Shown: positions 1 through 12,317, counted from the stretch's first letter. The stretch is 64,000 nucleotides of DNA from Gymnopus androsaceus JB14 (GCA_009733575.1 ML769390.1:619850-683849); one strand, 5' to 3'. The notes: generated by a model from the letters alone, not told the origin. Numbers and translations: made by a program.

Positions 1-707
1 AAACCATACCTCTGGCGGCACATCCTGCCACTGTCTTTTAGCCTGCAACTGTTTTATCTTGCCCTCGACAAATGCTGGCAAAGTTTCACCCATCCAAAAA
101 TGTATCCAGTTTTCTGTGAGTGATTGCGTGTTGTAGTCACGGTTATTGCGCCTTCGAAATGCAACTTCTGCATAGGGAACAAGATGATGTTGTTCAATGA
201 TTGCACGATCAACAGAGGATAATTTCGACAATGGGCCCTTGTCCTTCTGTCACTTGCACTCCTTATAAGACTCTTCAAAAGCTGCGCTGTGCTCTGTTAA
301 ACATTAGAAAAGAACGCGGAAATGTACCAAGGATGTACGGACCTTTCGTGACGATCAAGATTCCTCCGAACTGCCGTCTTATTGACTATTGTCCTTCAAT
401 TTTGTCACTGGTATACACTCCTTTCCATCGTCGGTGACATCCTGAAAAGCCCGGTTTTATCTAGTCAGCTCATGTCTCGACAGAACCGCATACGCATCGG
501 AGTAGACTTTTGCACTGTCATGGTCTGGTATGTCATTGATCTTCGCGAGCACAGTTATAGGAGTCTTCAGCTCGGCCTGATGGTGAGAGATGTCCAAAGG
601 ATCGCTATCGTACACTGTTCGCCATCTTCGATACTTGAGGTCAATGTTCCGGGTCGTAGATCAAGATGGTCGATTTCAACTGCCTCGTTTGCTGATGGAG
701 GCGGCAT
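1..707 (-). pseudogene. Decayed hypothetical gene, copy A
   Basis: This is the counterpart of the minus-strand reading frame at 3,374-4,056. The homologous start codon lies at about 707 and the reading runs towards position 1, but several small indels break the frame. Short stretches still translate similarly in both copies, for example QHHLVPYAEVAF near 130-190 and LPAFVEGKIKQLQAKRQWQ near 40-95, which suggests an ancestral coding gene. In the last stretch copy A keeps the frame while copy B has lost a base. I do not recognise the family. Confidence 0.5.
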
Positions 708-1437
708 TCGACTTGGACTATTCCAATTCGTCTTTTCGACGACGACCTGGTATTGGCAGCGGGGCGATCGGAGTTAGCGAAAGGATTGGTGTGAAGGGAT
801 GCCAAAGAAGAGAGAGTCTGGCAGATTGTCAGTGTTCTATGATTCGCTAGCCGTTGACTTTGTCTAAATTGTCTTTATCTTTATATACTGGCTCTGCGAT
901 TTGTGAGGAATGGAACAATGCAACATGTGAGAATGTGGAATACAGCAAATGTACATACAGCATGTTTGAACACGTTGTATGCATGGTTGCGACGTACCGG
1001 TAAATGCAGAGAACGAGAGAAATCAACAGCTGGGAGGACAGCCGGGACAGAAAACAACGTTGGGCAAGCGCCTACAAAATTCCAGATTCCCCACGATATG
1101 CCGTTATGAAGCGGCATAATCTGGCCTCAACAACTCTGAATTTTCTCCTTCGTTGAATGGCTAGTCCAATCACGCTACAATATAAAGAAAAGATATTCAA
1201 AACTTAAATTCAAATGCACCTAACGAAAGAAATAAACAAACACTGTAGCATTGGATCCTCATACTGGTAGAATTCAAGCTTGACATTTGTCTAGATGCCC
1301 GTTGTGGACGCCGAATGTAGTACATACAGTATCGACTAAAATACAAAAGTAACAAGCTCCAAGAAATCCAAGAAATACAAAATATGCGCTCTCTCTCTCT
1401 CGCCTCAAAAATACAAAAGATTCTGGAAAATATCGAC

Positions 1438-1683
1438 TCAAACTTTGCACTCTGTCTTGTGTTTTGTAGACCAATGCAGCTTCTGGCAGGAAGCGTCACA
1501 ATATCTAGGTCAAACGGAGGTTAGGATTATGAGCGCCAAATGTATGAAATCAGCTCATACCTTGCCTTTCCACACCCCGAGCATTTGCGTAGTACCGCAC
1601 TCGGATTCCCACACCACGAGCACTCATACAACACGACATTATTGGTGTTTACATTGGGATGCGCACTCGTCGTCTTTTGGCCA
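1438..1683 (-). pseudogene. 3' fragment of the MYND-finger gene
   Basis: This minus-strand fragment matches the last two exons of the gene at 4,756-7,148. It still encodes the finger (CSWCGNPSAVLRKCSGC, then after an intron RYCDASCQKLHW) and ends at the same relative stop codon (1,438-1,440). The homology stops abruptly at about 1,683, inside the coding sequence, where the duplication ends. It therefore lacks the N-terminal armadillo-like part and any start codon, and is most simply a non-functional piece carried along by the duplication. Confidence 0.85.
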
Positions 1684-2158
1684 ATAGGTCCTCGGTAGAT
1701 TTTAACTATCAGCTCGGGCTCACTATAGTTCTCTTATTGACCGTGTTTTGTTACTAACAGAACCTAGGATTATTGGTTCTGCGCAGTTCTAGCCTTAGCC
1801 GAAAAATCAGCATATCAGTGGAGAAAGTGGACAGCGGACAACAGCTGATCACAGAGCAATAAGCTCTGCCCATGCAAGAGACCCCCCCTTCTCTTCCTCA
1901 ACTCCTTCCCAACTGGAAGGTAATAAGGAAGTTCAAGAAATGGAGACCTGTCATTCCAGCAGCCAGTCGACCATGTGTAAATGAAGTGCTTGATATCTGG
2001 GTGATCTCGGAATTGCAAAAGACTCTGGTACACCGCGAGCTCCTTCGCAGCTGATCGAATGAGGTTTTTTCGAACATAGCACCTGCCTGCTTTGTCAAAA
2101 ACATATACATCATGCTAATTATATACAAAATATGACTATTTGAGCACATGCGTACACA

Positions 2159-2800
2159 TTATGATTTAGAATGCACAGAAGAAGGTGCCGTCTGCCTCCA
2201 TCTCTTTGCTTCTGGGAGATCATCCTCACTGTCTTCGTCGTCGCTGAGATCCTGCACAGAAGAAGGTGCCATCTGCCTCCATCTCTTTGCTTCTGGGAGA
2301 TCATCCTCACTGTCTTCGTCATCGCTGAGATCCTCGCTGACTAAGTCACCAACTCCCAGGCGGAATTGCGTGCAAACATTTAGAACGGTCTTGGCCTGAG
2401 CCTCGCTCAGTGAGCGCATGCGTGAATCAACAATATTGAGAAGTCGAAGCTGGAAATGGGCTTTGGCATGTTGATCCGTCAGATCGAAATAATCTTGATT
2501 TTTGTATTGGAGAGGGTATGCAAGAATCTAAACCAATAAGTCAACCTTGCCATTGAGTGAAGATAATGAACGAGGCATACATCTGCACTGCTTTGGTATA
2601 CCACGTAGCACGAGGCGTGCCACAACTTGCTCACCCAGATGTAAGGTAAACAATAGTTGTTTGTTTTCAAAGCGATGTTGGTTGAACGAACAACGACCGC
2701 TGCATATGCTAACCCCCGAGCCATGTCCAGTGTTATATTTGTTTTCATGGCTTGTCACCATGAGAGTCCGTTGTGCTGGCACTAGACTGTGTCATTCTGG
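2159..2800 (-). CDS. Hypothetical protein with acidic C-terminal tandem repeats (fragment)
   Basis: A minus-strand reading frame ends at 2,159. It can be joined across a short intron near 2,480-2,520 to a frame reaching about 2,780, giving a continuous reading through GKVDLL and DYFDLTDQHAKAHFQLRLL. The last part is strongly acidic and holds two nearly identical 27-residue units (DLSDDEDSEDDLPEAKRWRQ and following). The 5' end is not clear, and the frame above 2,800 is broken. I do not recognise the family. It lies between the two arms of the segmental duplication. It could be a gene remnant rather than a functional gene. Confidence 0.35.
2173..2334. repeat. Two-copy 81-bp tandem repeat
   Basis: The units 2,173-2,253 and 2,254-2,334 are almost identical. 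They lie in frame within the minus-strand reading frame and each encodes 27 residues. The period is a multiple of three, so the duplication keeps the frame. The near identity implies a recent event. Confidence 0.9.
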
Positions 2801-3373
2801 CGGTAGAGAGTGTCTGTGTTTTAGTAGCCTGAATCTAGTTCAACTAGAACAACCGGTACACCATCGAATACGGCCCAATCTGATCGTGGACGAACATGTC
2901 TGAGCGTGTGTAGCTTTGCATTAGCAGTCAGGGGCTCTAAGGTGAGTATGCCCATCTTGTCTGGCCATAAAGCTGGTCCTCCTTTCTGCAATCTACGAGT
3001 CCATCGTCAGTTGACGGTGTAAGATTTATCAAGGATGGCTTACTCGGGAATGTTGATATATCTTGACAAAGATGATGCCCACTTGCCAACCATGTTCAGC
3101 ATTTCCCTACCACTAGCTTCAAAATTCTGCGGCTCGCAGTGGATCTGCGGGAGGTAGATTCAGGAGCCTGGTTTCTTCTAGACAGAGAGGAATATTGTGG
3201 TTGTCCAAAAAGTTGAACGGTTGTAAACAGGGGGAGCATCGGGGAAAGACAAAACCAATTGCTCAACAGTCACGAATTCATTAAAATCGAGCTGTCGCTG
3301 TCTGAAGCACTCCCGGCAAACGAAAATAGCCTAAAAGTGTTGAGATCAGTGAGTGATGCATTGAGTACCACTA

Positions 3374-4056
3374 AACCATACCTCTGGCAGCAAATACTGC
3401 CACTGTCTTTTAGCCTGCAACTGTTCTATCTTGCCCTGACAAATGATGGCAAAATTTCATCGCTCCAATCCGTATCCGATTTTCTGCGAGTGATCCATGG
3501 TTGTAGTCATGTTTATGGCGCCTTCGAATGCAACTTCTGCGTAGGGAACAAGATGATGTTGTTCAATGATTGCACGATCACCAGGGGCTAATTTGACAAT
3601 GGGTCCATGTCTCTGTCCTTGCACTCATTATAAGGACTCTTCAAAAGCTGCGCTGTGCTCTGTTAAACATTAGAAAAGAACGCGGAAATGTACCAAGGAT
3701 GTACGGACCTTTCGTGACATCAAGATTCCCCCGAACTCCCGCTTATTGACTATGTCCCTCAATTTTGTCACTGGTAAAACTCTTTCCATCGTCGGTGACA
3801 TCCGGAAAGCTCCAGTTTTATCAAGCAGCTCGTCCTCAAGAACCGCAAACGCATCATAGTAGACTTTTTGCATTGCATGGTCTGGTATGTCATTGATCTT
3901 CGCGAGCAAGTTTGGAGTCTTCAGCTCGGGCCTGATGGTGAGAGATGTCCAAAGGAGCCTTTTACAACTGTTGCATTTCAGATACTTGAGGTCAATTTCC
4001 GGGTGGTAGACCAAGACGGAGATATCAATCCCCTCGTTTGCTAATGGAGGCGGCAT
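3374..4056 (-). pseudogene. Hypothetical gene, copy B, probably decayed
   Basis: From the ATG at 4,056 the minus strand encodes 128 residues that look genuinely coding (HPEIDLKYLKCNSCKRLLW near residues 18-36, then a charged region). After a plausible GT-AG intron near 3,665-3,715 the next exon meets an in-frame stop at about 3,590. A further 1-nt deletion relative to copy A lies near 3,440. Both copies are thus interrupted at different places. I do not recognise a domain. Either a short functional protein ends at 3,670, or the locus is decaying. Confidence 0.45.
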
Positions 4057-4993
4057 CGACTAGGACTCTTCCAATCGTCTTTTCGATGACGACCTGGTAT
4101 TGCAGCGGGGCGATCGGGAGTTAGCGAAAGGATTGGTTTGAAGGGATGCCAAAGAAGAGAGAGTCTGGCGGGTTCAGTGTTCTAGATTCGCTAGCCGTTG
4201 ACTTTGTCTAAATTGTCTTTATCTTTATATATGGCTCTGCGTTTGGGGAACAATGCAATGTGAGATGTAGAATACAGCAAATGTACATACAGCATGTTGA
4301 ACACATTGTATGCATGGTTGTGACGTACCGGTAAATGCAGAGAAAGATAGAAATCAACAGCCGGGACAGAAAACAACGTTGGGCAACCGCCTACAAAATT
4401 CCAGATTCCCCACGATATGCCGTTATGAAGCGGCATAATCTGGCCTCAACAACTCTGAATTTTCTCCTTCGTTGAATGGCTAGTCCAATCATGCTACAAT
4501 ATAGAGAAAAGATATTCAAGACTTAAATTCAAATGCACCTAACAAAAGAAATAAACAAATACTGTAGCATTGATCCTCATACTGGTAAAATTCAAGCTTG
4601 ACATTTGTCTAGATGCCCGTTGTGGACGCCGAATGTAGTACATACAGTATCGACTAAAATACAAAAGTAACAAGCTCCAAGAAATCCAAGAAATACAAAA
4701 TATGCGCTCTCTCTCTCTCGCCTCAAAAATACAAAAGATTCTGGAAAATATCGACTCAAACTTTGCACTCTGTCTTGTGTTTTGTAGACCAGTGCAACTT
4801 CTGGCAGGAAGCGTCACAATATCTAGGTCAAACGGAGGTTAGGATTATGAGCGCCAAATGTATGAAATCAGCTCATACCTTGCCTTTCCACACCCCGAGC
4901 ATTTGCGTAGTACCGCACTCGGATTCCCACACCACGAGCACTCATACAACACGACATTATTGGTGTTTACATTGGGATGCGCACTCGTCGTCT
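3374..4993. repeat. Segmental direct duplication, copy B
   Basis: This is the second arm of the duplication described for 1-1,683. At its right end it continues seamlessly into the intact MYND-finger gene, so copy B is the native location and copy A the derived one, at least for that gene. The left boundary may lie further left than 3,374, because copy A is cut by the window edge. Confidence 0.92.
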
Positions 4994-7148
4994 TTTGGCC
5001 ATGGGAATGTTGGTGGGAATGTTGGTGTGCACTATCCATGTTGGTGTTCGACGTATTGTTCATGCATCCATCATTCAGCTCGAGATCCTCCTTGAACGAC
5101 TGCGTCATGAACTCGTTGTGAAAACATTCAAACGCGGGTGGGATTTCACGGAGATGATCTGTGCTGTTTATCCATAAGATAGCGTTGTCCCATTCAGCAA
5201 TGGCAGCGGCAAAGTTCGTGACGACAGCTTCTTGAGCGCGCCTCAATTGGGTTTTGCAGATAGGGATTCCAAAGAGATACTTCCTAAAGTCATCAGCGTC
5301 GGAGAGCTTTTGGAGAAATGGCTACAAAGGGGATCAGATTAAATCGTTTAAAATGTATTTTCAAATAACTTACCTTGATCTCTTTGAGGTCAGCACTCAT
5401 ATCGGGCCCTCGGATGACGATTGTGAGCAGAATGTGCCAGTACAACATGTCGCTCAGGTGTCTGTTGTCAGGAGGCGCCTCCGCGATGAAAGTTTTCGAG
5501 TCTTTCCAAGCACTCATTATGAAGGCGATACCTTCTTCCCACTTTTCAACTGCAGTCGTAGCTGAGCTTTCCTCCAGAATTCCTAGTCCCAAGGCAGCCG
5601 CATTTTCAGCTGCTGAATAGAGAAGCTCTAGGCGTAAGAATGGTGTGATTTGCTTGCACTTCAGACCCTTCTTTGCCGACCTCAGCGCGTCAGTGTTATC
5701 CTGCGATCTCTCGATCGCATAAAAGAAGTAAGACATCTCTGAGTTCCGCGCCAGGCCCTTCTCCGCAATTCCAGCAGCGTTCAACAGACGATTGTTGAGG
5801 AGATTATACCGGATTTCGAGGACGTCCGCGTTGTCCAAATCATGCGGTCCACCCCTCTGGCGGAGCGCTTGAGCACAGCGAGGGAGAGACTCCGCAGATC
5901 GGGTGAATGGTAAGCTAACATCAAGCTGCTTCCGATCTGCTACTTCGCATATCCCATCTGGAAAGAATGCACTACGCATAATGAGCCCCGCCAGCTCTTG
6001 CCCAAGCCTGCACAGGTCCCGATCTCGCATCACTCTAAACATGGCGCTTTGGATTTGACTTCCGACAGATAATATGGCGCTTTGCTCGCTTCGCGGAAAC
6101 CCATAATCTGCAAGAATTCTCTCCAGATGATCTGGGAGACGTTTCCGGGCCATCGATAATCTTGGGTCGAACATCCGTATGGTGTCCTCTTCGGCGCCCA
6201 CAAGGAAAAGGCGGAGGACCGCACTGAGGAAAGCACCACGATTCTGCCAGTGTAAACTTCGTAAGCCAGCGATAAAGAAATTCAAGGAAGATGGATTGGC
6301 GAGGATCGCTTTGCATGATGGCAGAGCCGAGGTAAGGAGTAAACTGGTGCAATGGCTTAAGAGGAAATAAGATGTAGTCCGCTTTTGCATCTGACGCGTG
6401 ATTTGCTTCAAAACACGGTTCATGTCAAGCGTCCTCAAGACTTGAGCCTGAGATGTCGGATCGTACTCTACGTCTGACGTGACGTGTTCTTGTATGGGTG
6501 CTAGGCAATGGCAAAGAATCGTAACGATAAGCGGAGAAAAGGCAGGGTTGTCCGAATACTCTTCGAGCAATTGCACAAGGATTGGAGTGAGTTTGGCTAG
6601 TTCCAAGTGAATTTCGCAAGTCGCATGATGCGCTAAACTAGACAACGCCTGCAAAGCTAGATGGTGTGTACAGGACTCGTGGAGCAAGGGCAAAATCCTG
6701 GAAAGGACGCCTAGGAAAAAAATATCAACATCATGGGTTCAAACCGGTGGATAACTTGTACTGACCCAGTTTGAACAGCCTGTTTCTTAAAACCGCATCC
6801 GGACACATCTTGGCATATATACCTACTATGCCACCTCGTATTCTCAAATTCGTCGCATACTTGGTGTAGGCTGCATCGAGACGGTCCCATATTGCGTCAA
6901 AAGTCGAATGTACGCGTTTCAGGCCAAACCGACTGTTGAGATCTGGATCCAACTTTGTCAACTTGCTCGGAAAGTTTATTTGAAATAAACTTGAGCTTAC
7001 TGGGAATCTTGAAGTATTCACATAAAAGATCGACCACTTTTTCCCAGCCTTCAGCACCATCGATTCGGTGGACATACGAGCTTGGAACCAACGCCGTCTC
7101 GCGATTCCTCTTTTTCGTTGCGTTCTTCTTGTTTCTTGGTAGAGGCAT
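4756..7148 (-). CDS. MYND zinc-finger protein with helical-repeat body
   Basis: The gene begins at the ATG at 7,148 (MPLPRNKKNATKKRNRE, a basic start) and has introns near 7,000, 6,710, 5,320-5,370 and 4,840-4,890. The central exon (about 450 residues) is helical and leucine-rich, like armadillo/HEAT-type folds. The C-terminus is a complete MYND finger: CSWCGNPSAVLRKCSGCGKA, then across the last intron RYCDASCQKLHWSTKHKTEC, ending at 4,756. A His/Ser/Asn-rich linker precedes the finger. MYND fingers normally bind proline-rich partners. Many agaricomycete genes have this body-plus-MYND form and no assigned role. The last two exons are duplicated at 1,438-1,683. Confidence 0.85.
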
Positions 7149-7827
7149 CGGGAAAGCAGTAGATTACAATGGAAGAGCCAGCCAGATTGCGGCCAGAATT
7201 AACGAGAGTGAAGAAAAATGAAAGAGCAAGTTGAAGAGCAAGTTGAAGACCCTAAGCGCCAAATTATTTGAAGGACTTGTTATTAATTCACGTATTGGTC
7301 GATTCTTCCACAATGGACTGAACCATGACAGGCGAATCGGAAGATAATGGACCTACTCTCCAAGTCAAAATATCTTCAAGTTGGTGATGCTTTTCTTTTT
7401 TTGGACTATTTTATTCCGTGAAGTACCAAGACACGGGAGGAGTGTATGTCGATGATGCTCCAGTGCCCCATCTCTTTTAATGTTCAGTCTGAATCATTCA
7501 CTCATGGCCCGACCCTCTAGCACCATTCCGAGTCGAGCTTCTCTCTTGCTCTCTAGAGTTTAGACTCTCTCTACGGTTACACTTCACAAATCTAAAACCA
7601 AAGGGTTAGCCTGAGGTCATGTACACCATGGGATAGGACCAAACGCGTTACGCCGCAGCGATCGCTCTAACCGAAAGCGCGCGCCCTAATGCAGAGATGA
7701 ATGACGAGTCTGATGCCCAGAACACAAAGGAGGACTCGGGAGTCGGAGGAGGCTAGTCGAGCACTGCAGTCTGCGCCCCGCGAAAAGGAAAAGAAACTCT
7801 AGTAAAAGCACATCGGATGCTTGTCGA

Positions 7828-8208
7828 GTGAGAACCCCAATCACACTGGCTTGTACAAGACAAGCTCGCAGTGATAGTTCTCTAGCTCGTACAGCGACTG
7901 TCAGCAAAGGCTCGACATCGCCGACCGTGACTGCTGCTATCCCTGCTGGGGTCTTCGCCCGGGCGTTGCAAGCCACCTCTCAGCCTGGCCAGAATCGGTC
8001 ACGTACAAAGAGGCTAGATCGTCGCAGTGACAGGCAGGTTGCAATTGAAAAGCAGCCACAACCACAACCACTCGGCGCAAAGCATCTCAGAGAGCTTGAG
8101 ACACGCGTCGAAGAGTTGTCATTGGGGAATCTAAGGCTGAAGGACGGGTGTAGGGAAGGTTCAGGCCCTATGGATGTGGATGTCACTATGAAACGACGTT
8201 TAATGTAA
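7828..8208 (+). CDS. Possible small coiled-coil protein
   Basis: An open frame of 126 residues is rich in Ser, Arg and Gln. Near residues 91-110 it has the heptad-like stretch LRELETRVEELSLGNLRLK, which resembles the leucine-zipper half of a bZIP protein. No basic DNA-binding region of bZIP type sits immediately upstream (the segment there is QPQPQPLGAKH). The codon pattern gives little support. It could be a remnant of a bZIP-like gene or chance. Confidence 0.25.
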   Translation: MRTPITLACTRQARSDSSLARTATVSKGSTSPTVTAAIPAGVFARALQATSQPGQNRSRTKRLDRRSDRQVAIEKQPQPQPLGAKHLRELETRVEELSLGNLRLKDGCREGSGPMDVDVTMKRRLM

Positions 8209-8729
8209 GAAATAGTCATTATTTTGTTGTCCGTATCTGTTCTGTTAACTTACTGCTTTATTTTCTCCCCCTGTCTTTCTGCAGTACGGATTGTGTTCGT
8301 TCTTATGTATTCTAGTTATCATTCAATTCCAGCATCTCCCACCTCTGCACTTCTTGGGCCATCGCTCCTGATCAATGACCTTGTGCAGAGGATTTCCCAG
8401 ACTGTCGTTCCCGAATCGCGATCCTGTCGAGTCATTCGAGACTCCTCTGACACTACTCCGAGCTTGTCGATTGTCCTCTCGCTTCCGCCATTGATCTGTG
8501 CAAATGGCTTACTGTATCACGATTCGACAGCGTCCATTTGAGACTCTATAGCTCGAACAGTGATACTATCCCGCCCCACTAGCTGCTTCAAGGTCATGAA
8601 TTCCGAAAGCCGAGATTGACACACCATGTTACACGGATTCGGTCTTGGTTCTCTCCGCTCGCTCTCTTGCTTAGAATACAGGAAAGAAGTACTAGTTTCC
8701 TATCTGTAAATGTCCGGCCCCGGACTCTT

Positions 8730-8840
8730 GACGAAGACTGGAAAATTCGGCGAGTTTGGCCCGAGTCGCCTCGATAATCGATATCTGACGAAGATTGGAA
8801 CATTCATCGGAGTTTGACCCGAGTCACCTCGATAATCAAT
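8730..8840. repeat. Two-copy tandem repeat, period about 57 bp
   Basis: Two units start at 8,730 and 8,787. Each opens with 'gacgaaga' and ends with 'cctcgataatc', with a few substitutions and one small indel between them. They are non-coding as far as I can see and lie about 160 bp upstream of the GMC start codon. Confidence 0.75.
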
Positions 8841-8998
8841 TGTGGGGACAATTGAACTGTCAATATAGTTGAGCATCTCCAATTAAGTTCTGATATAGAT
8901 TCGATTTTCAGCCTCCCTTCATCTCAACAATCGGATATCCTTATTTCACGAAAGACATTTCAACTCTACCCAGTTTACTCCCCCAGATATAGCCCTTC

Positions 8999-11900
8999 AT
9001 GCCTCTCGTATCGGTAGACGAAGTTGCAGGATATAATTTTGACTTTATCTTGATAGGTAAGTAATCAACTACTTGTACATGTGATGCTATCCTGACCGAT
9101 CCTCCCTCATTATAGGTGGCGGCGTAAGTGACCAGTGTTTTGTTATCCACCGGACGAATGTTCAATTACACCATCGCGCTCATAGACCGCGGGACTTACC
9201 CTAGCTTCCCGCTTGTCTGAAAATGCAGAATGGAGCATACTGGTCTTGGAAGCAGGCAACGCGCATCTGGATGATCATCCTCTGATCTGTTAGCCCCATC
9301 CGAATACTTTTGATTTTCATCGATATGGACTAATTCAACAATATAGCTCGTCCTTCACAGTATGGACTGCAATTTGCTAATCCAGAGTACGATTGGGCCT
9401 TTAAAACAGTGGGTACATCTGCCTAAAAAGCCTACAGATGCGTATTCACACATTTATATCAGGTGCCGCAAAAGTTTTCCAATAACCTGGAATACCTTTG
9501 GAGTCGGTGAATAAAATAATGGTCTCTTCGAACGATCCAAATCACTTCACATACCTTTCGGGTACTTAGAGGGAAAGGTTTGGGAGGAAGCTCAGCTATG
9601 AACTTTTCCGTATGGACGCTTCCTCCTAAAGAGGATATCGATAGTAAGCTGTGCATATTCTGCCTCGGTTGAACTCTAATCTCACTTGACTTGCTTTGTA
9701 GACTGGGAGAAGCTTGGAAACCCGGGGTGGAACTGGGATAATTTCGAAAAGTACTCGAGAAAGGCAGTAACGTTCGTTTTCGAACATTTACTAATTATGT
9801 TTGCGATACTCACTTTGTCTTGCCTTGATCCTAGCTATGTTCCTTTGGAGCTCGAGAAAGGCGGCTCGGAACCTGTCTCTGTGGAGGCCGCATTCAGTGT
9901 CTGGGACGCTAGCAAAGCTCGTGGAGATGGTGCTGTGGTAAACCTCGTATCTGTCTAGACTTCCTCTCTAATTTATTCGGCTAGGCCCTATTTTTATCAC
10001 TCACCCTCGACAGATACTCGACGTCGATCTCAAACTGTACCAGGCTAGTGAAGTCAGAAATACAACCAGAGCGTGTTTCTCATAAAAGCCCTTCTAGACT
10101 TTCTTGAATATGGGCCTTCCAAAGTCTCGGGCTCCTGTGCGTATTCTACGGATTTGCATGTTCGGTATTCTCTCTGATATGCCTCCTGTTACTCTAGTAT
10201 CATGGTGATGTATGTTTATAACCCCCCGAGGCTTTAAACATGCTGACCATACACGTAGTGTAATGGTACTTACCTTAACTTGAACAACGTACATCCCACA
10301 TTGCACTCGCGCACATATTCGATCGATGTAGGTCTCTCCCTTTCTATTCCAGAAGCTCCTTCTGAATCGTAAAGTAGGCCATTCAAATCCGGCCCCTTGG
10401 AAAGACCAAACCTATTTATTTTGGTTGCCGCCAACGTAACGACCATTCTTTCTTCAGACTCTGTAGATGGTGACCTCGAAGCATCGGGGGTCGAGTTTTA
10501 TCATGGCCCAGAAAAGAAACTATACCAAGCTTCGGCAGCGGAAGGAAGTAATTGTTTCAGCTGGGTGAGTGGTATATCAAATTATACTGACTGTTCGCTA
10601 AATGCGAGGGGTATATAGGGCTCTGAAATCGCCACAGATCCTCGAGCTATCAGGTATTGGGAGGCCAGAAGTGCTAACGAAACTTGGAGTGAAAGTTAAG
10701 GTTCCTCTTGATGGTGTCGGCGAAAATGTACAAGAGCATATTTGGACAGGTTGTTCATTTAGTAAGTCAGCGCCTTTCATCGGTGCTTGATACTTAAGTA
10801 TTCAATTTCCAATGTTCAGAGCTCAAGGATGACTATGAGCATGACACTTATGATATCCTAAAGGACCCAGTACAGTTGGAGAAACATATGGGCCTCTAGT
10901 AAATCTGGTATCTGCCATCGATTTCGCGTCAACTAATCTCATTCTGTAGCTCAAAAGGTCAAGGCTTATTCTCAACTGGTATCGTTACTATGGCTGGCAT
11001 GCCTCTCAGGACAATTACTTCGGACGCTGAAAAATTGTACGCCGCCGAGGAAGCTAGGATACGTCAAGACATACAAGAGGGCAAGTACCCCCCAGGATTG
11101 GCTGAACAGTATGAAATCCAGCTGCAATATGCTAACAAGGGCGCTTTGGATTGCGAGCTGCTAGGTGTAGCTGGTAACTCAGTAACGGGGCGAAGTTTGC
11201 TGTTTTCCTTTGTGCACATCACAATTTCTCAAAATCTCTGCGCAGATCCTCCACTACCAGGAAAGAAATATTATAGCATTGGTGCCTTTTTGAATCACAA
11301 CTTCTCTCGTGGAACAATTCATTGCTTGTCGAGTGACCCTCATGAGCCTCCAGCTATCGACCCACATTATTTTGAACGCGACATAGGTTCGAGCTTTTTT
11401 CTTTTGCTCTATACCTTTAGTTCATGCTCTACACTAGACCTTCAGATTTTCATCAAAACAATCAGATATGTTCGAGAAATCACCAAGAAGGCTCCTTTGA
11501 AAGACATTCTCTCGGATGGTGAATTACAAGTGCACTCGCAGTATTTTACCGTTTAATATAACTCATATATACATTATCAGATCCTGCTTCGATGGAACTG
11601 AACCCTGGTGCCGAAATTCAGACCGACGAACAGATTGCGAGTACGTCTAGAAACCCCGCACGAAATATATATGCTTCTGACATTCACGTCGTAGATTGGC
11701 TCAAGCAATGCTTATCCACTACTTGGCGTAGGCTTCTGTTTCCTTGTTGTTCGACGTCCCTTTTCAATTGCTCTTATTGTAGATACAACGGGATCGCTTT
11801 CAATGCTCCCAAAGGACAAAAACGGAGTTGTTGACCCGACTCTGAAGGTACAGATTTTCCTGGATCCGTACTGCTTGGACGCTGACTCTTTTCGCGCAGG

Positions 11901-12276
11901 TTTATGGAACTAAAAACATACGCGTTGTTGATGTCTCAATTATACCGTTGCAATTTGCGGCTCACACACAAGGTGCGCTTTCTGCTGTTGAAGTAGTTTA
12001 AAAGCCATAAACCAATAAATATTTTGATCCAGCTACTGCTTATATTATCGCTGAACAAGGTTTGTCCTCTGCACTCAGTTTTCTCTCATTCATCGCCGCT
12101 CACCGATCATTAAATCACTAGCTGCCGATATTATAAAGAGTGTCTTAAGCGTTCTTATATTACCATCACATTCCTGTTCAAGAAATTTATTTTGTAATAC
12201 CAAAGACCGAAGTACACTTTCTCGTGCCCATGCTCATGTCCATAGCCATTATACAACGGCCATATCAATTGCCTAG
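8999..12276 (+). CDS. GMC oxidoreductase (FAD-dependent), reading frame damaged in the middle
   Basis: GMC flavoenzymes oxidise alcohols or sugars, usually outside the fungal cell (aryl-alcohol oxidase and relatives). From the ATG at 8,999 the exons encode the dinucleotide-binding motif (FDFILIGGGTAGLTLASRL, split by two introns), VLEAGN, the GMC signature (GKGLGGSSAMNF), a second signature (SPQILELSGIGRPEVL), and near the C-terminus the catalytic-His segment (W|HTTGSLSM, split by an intron) and VVDVSIIPLQFAAHT. About a dozen introns are needed. Between about 10,000 and 10,560 the frames do not join cleanly: the segment before KEVIVSAG is out of frame with LEASGVEFYHG, and another shift lies near 10,390. 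No signal peptide is evident. This may be a recent pseudogene, a gene with introns I could not resolve, or a sequence with indel errors. Confidence 0.8.
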
Positions 12277-12317
12277 CTGAAGAGAAAGGGCAGGAGATGA
12301 TGAAAGCATACGTATTT

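Larger units (their letters stand above)
1..1683. repeat. Segmental direct duplication, copy A
   Basis: This block is a diverged direct copy of 3,374-4,993. Matching landmarks occur in the same order: the opening 'aaaccatacctctgg', a CT-rich run near 1,386, and the stretch ending 'cttttggcca' near 1,683, after which the copies part. Small indels separate the copies. Copy A runs off the left edge of the window, so its true start is unknown. It carries a decayed gene at its left end and a fragment of the MYND-finger gene at its right end. Confidence 0.92.
7149..8998. other. Gene-poor intergenic region
   Basis: About 1.85 kb lies between the divergently placed MYND-finger and GMC genes. It contains one doubtful reading frame (7,828-8,208) and a small tandem repeat (8,730-8,840). 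I see no recognisable transposon ends or RNA gene. Confidence 0.6.

Noticed and set aside
881..1117. A minus-strand frame (MPLHNGISWGIWNFVG...) present in both duplication arms (also 4,191-4,436).
   Set aside because: After the first 16 residues, indels between the arms shift the frame, so it is not under coding constraint.
2479..2780. A stretch reading VTMKTNITLDMARGLAYA on the minus strand resembles the VMVTxNxxTDLDxANGARG motif of Pif1/Helitron helicases.
   Set aside because: Only this short motif matches; the residues before and after do not continue the helicase pattern, and a different frame gives the better join to the downstream exon. Too weak to call a Helitron.
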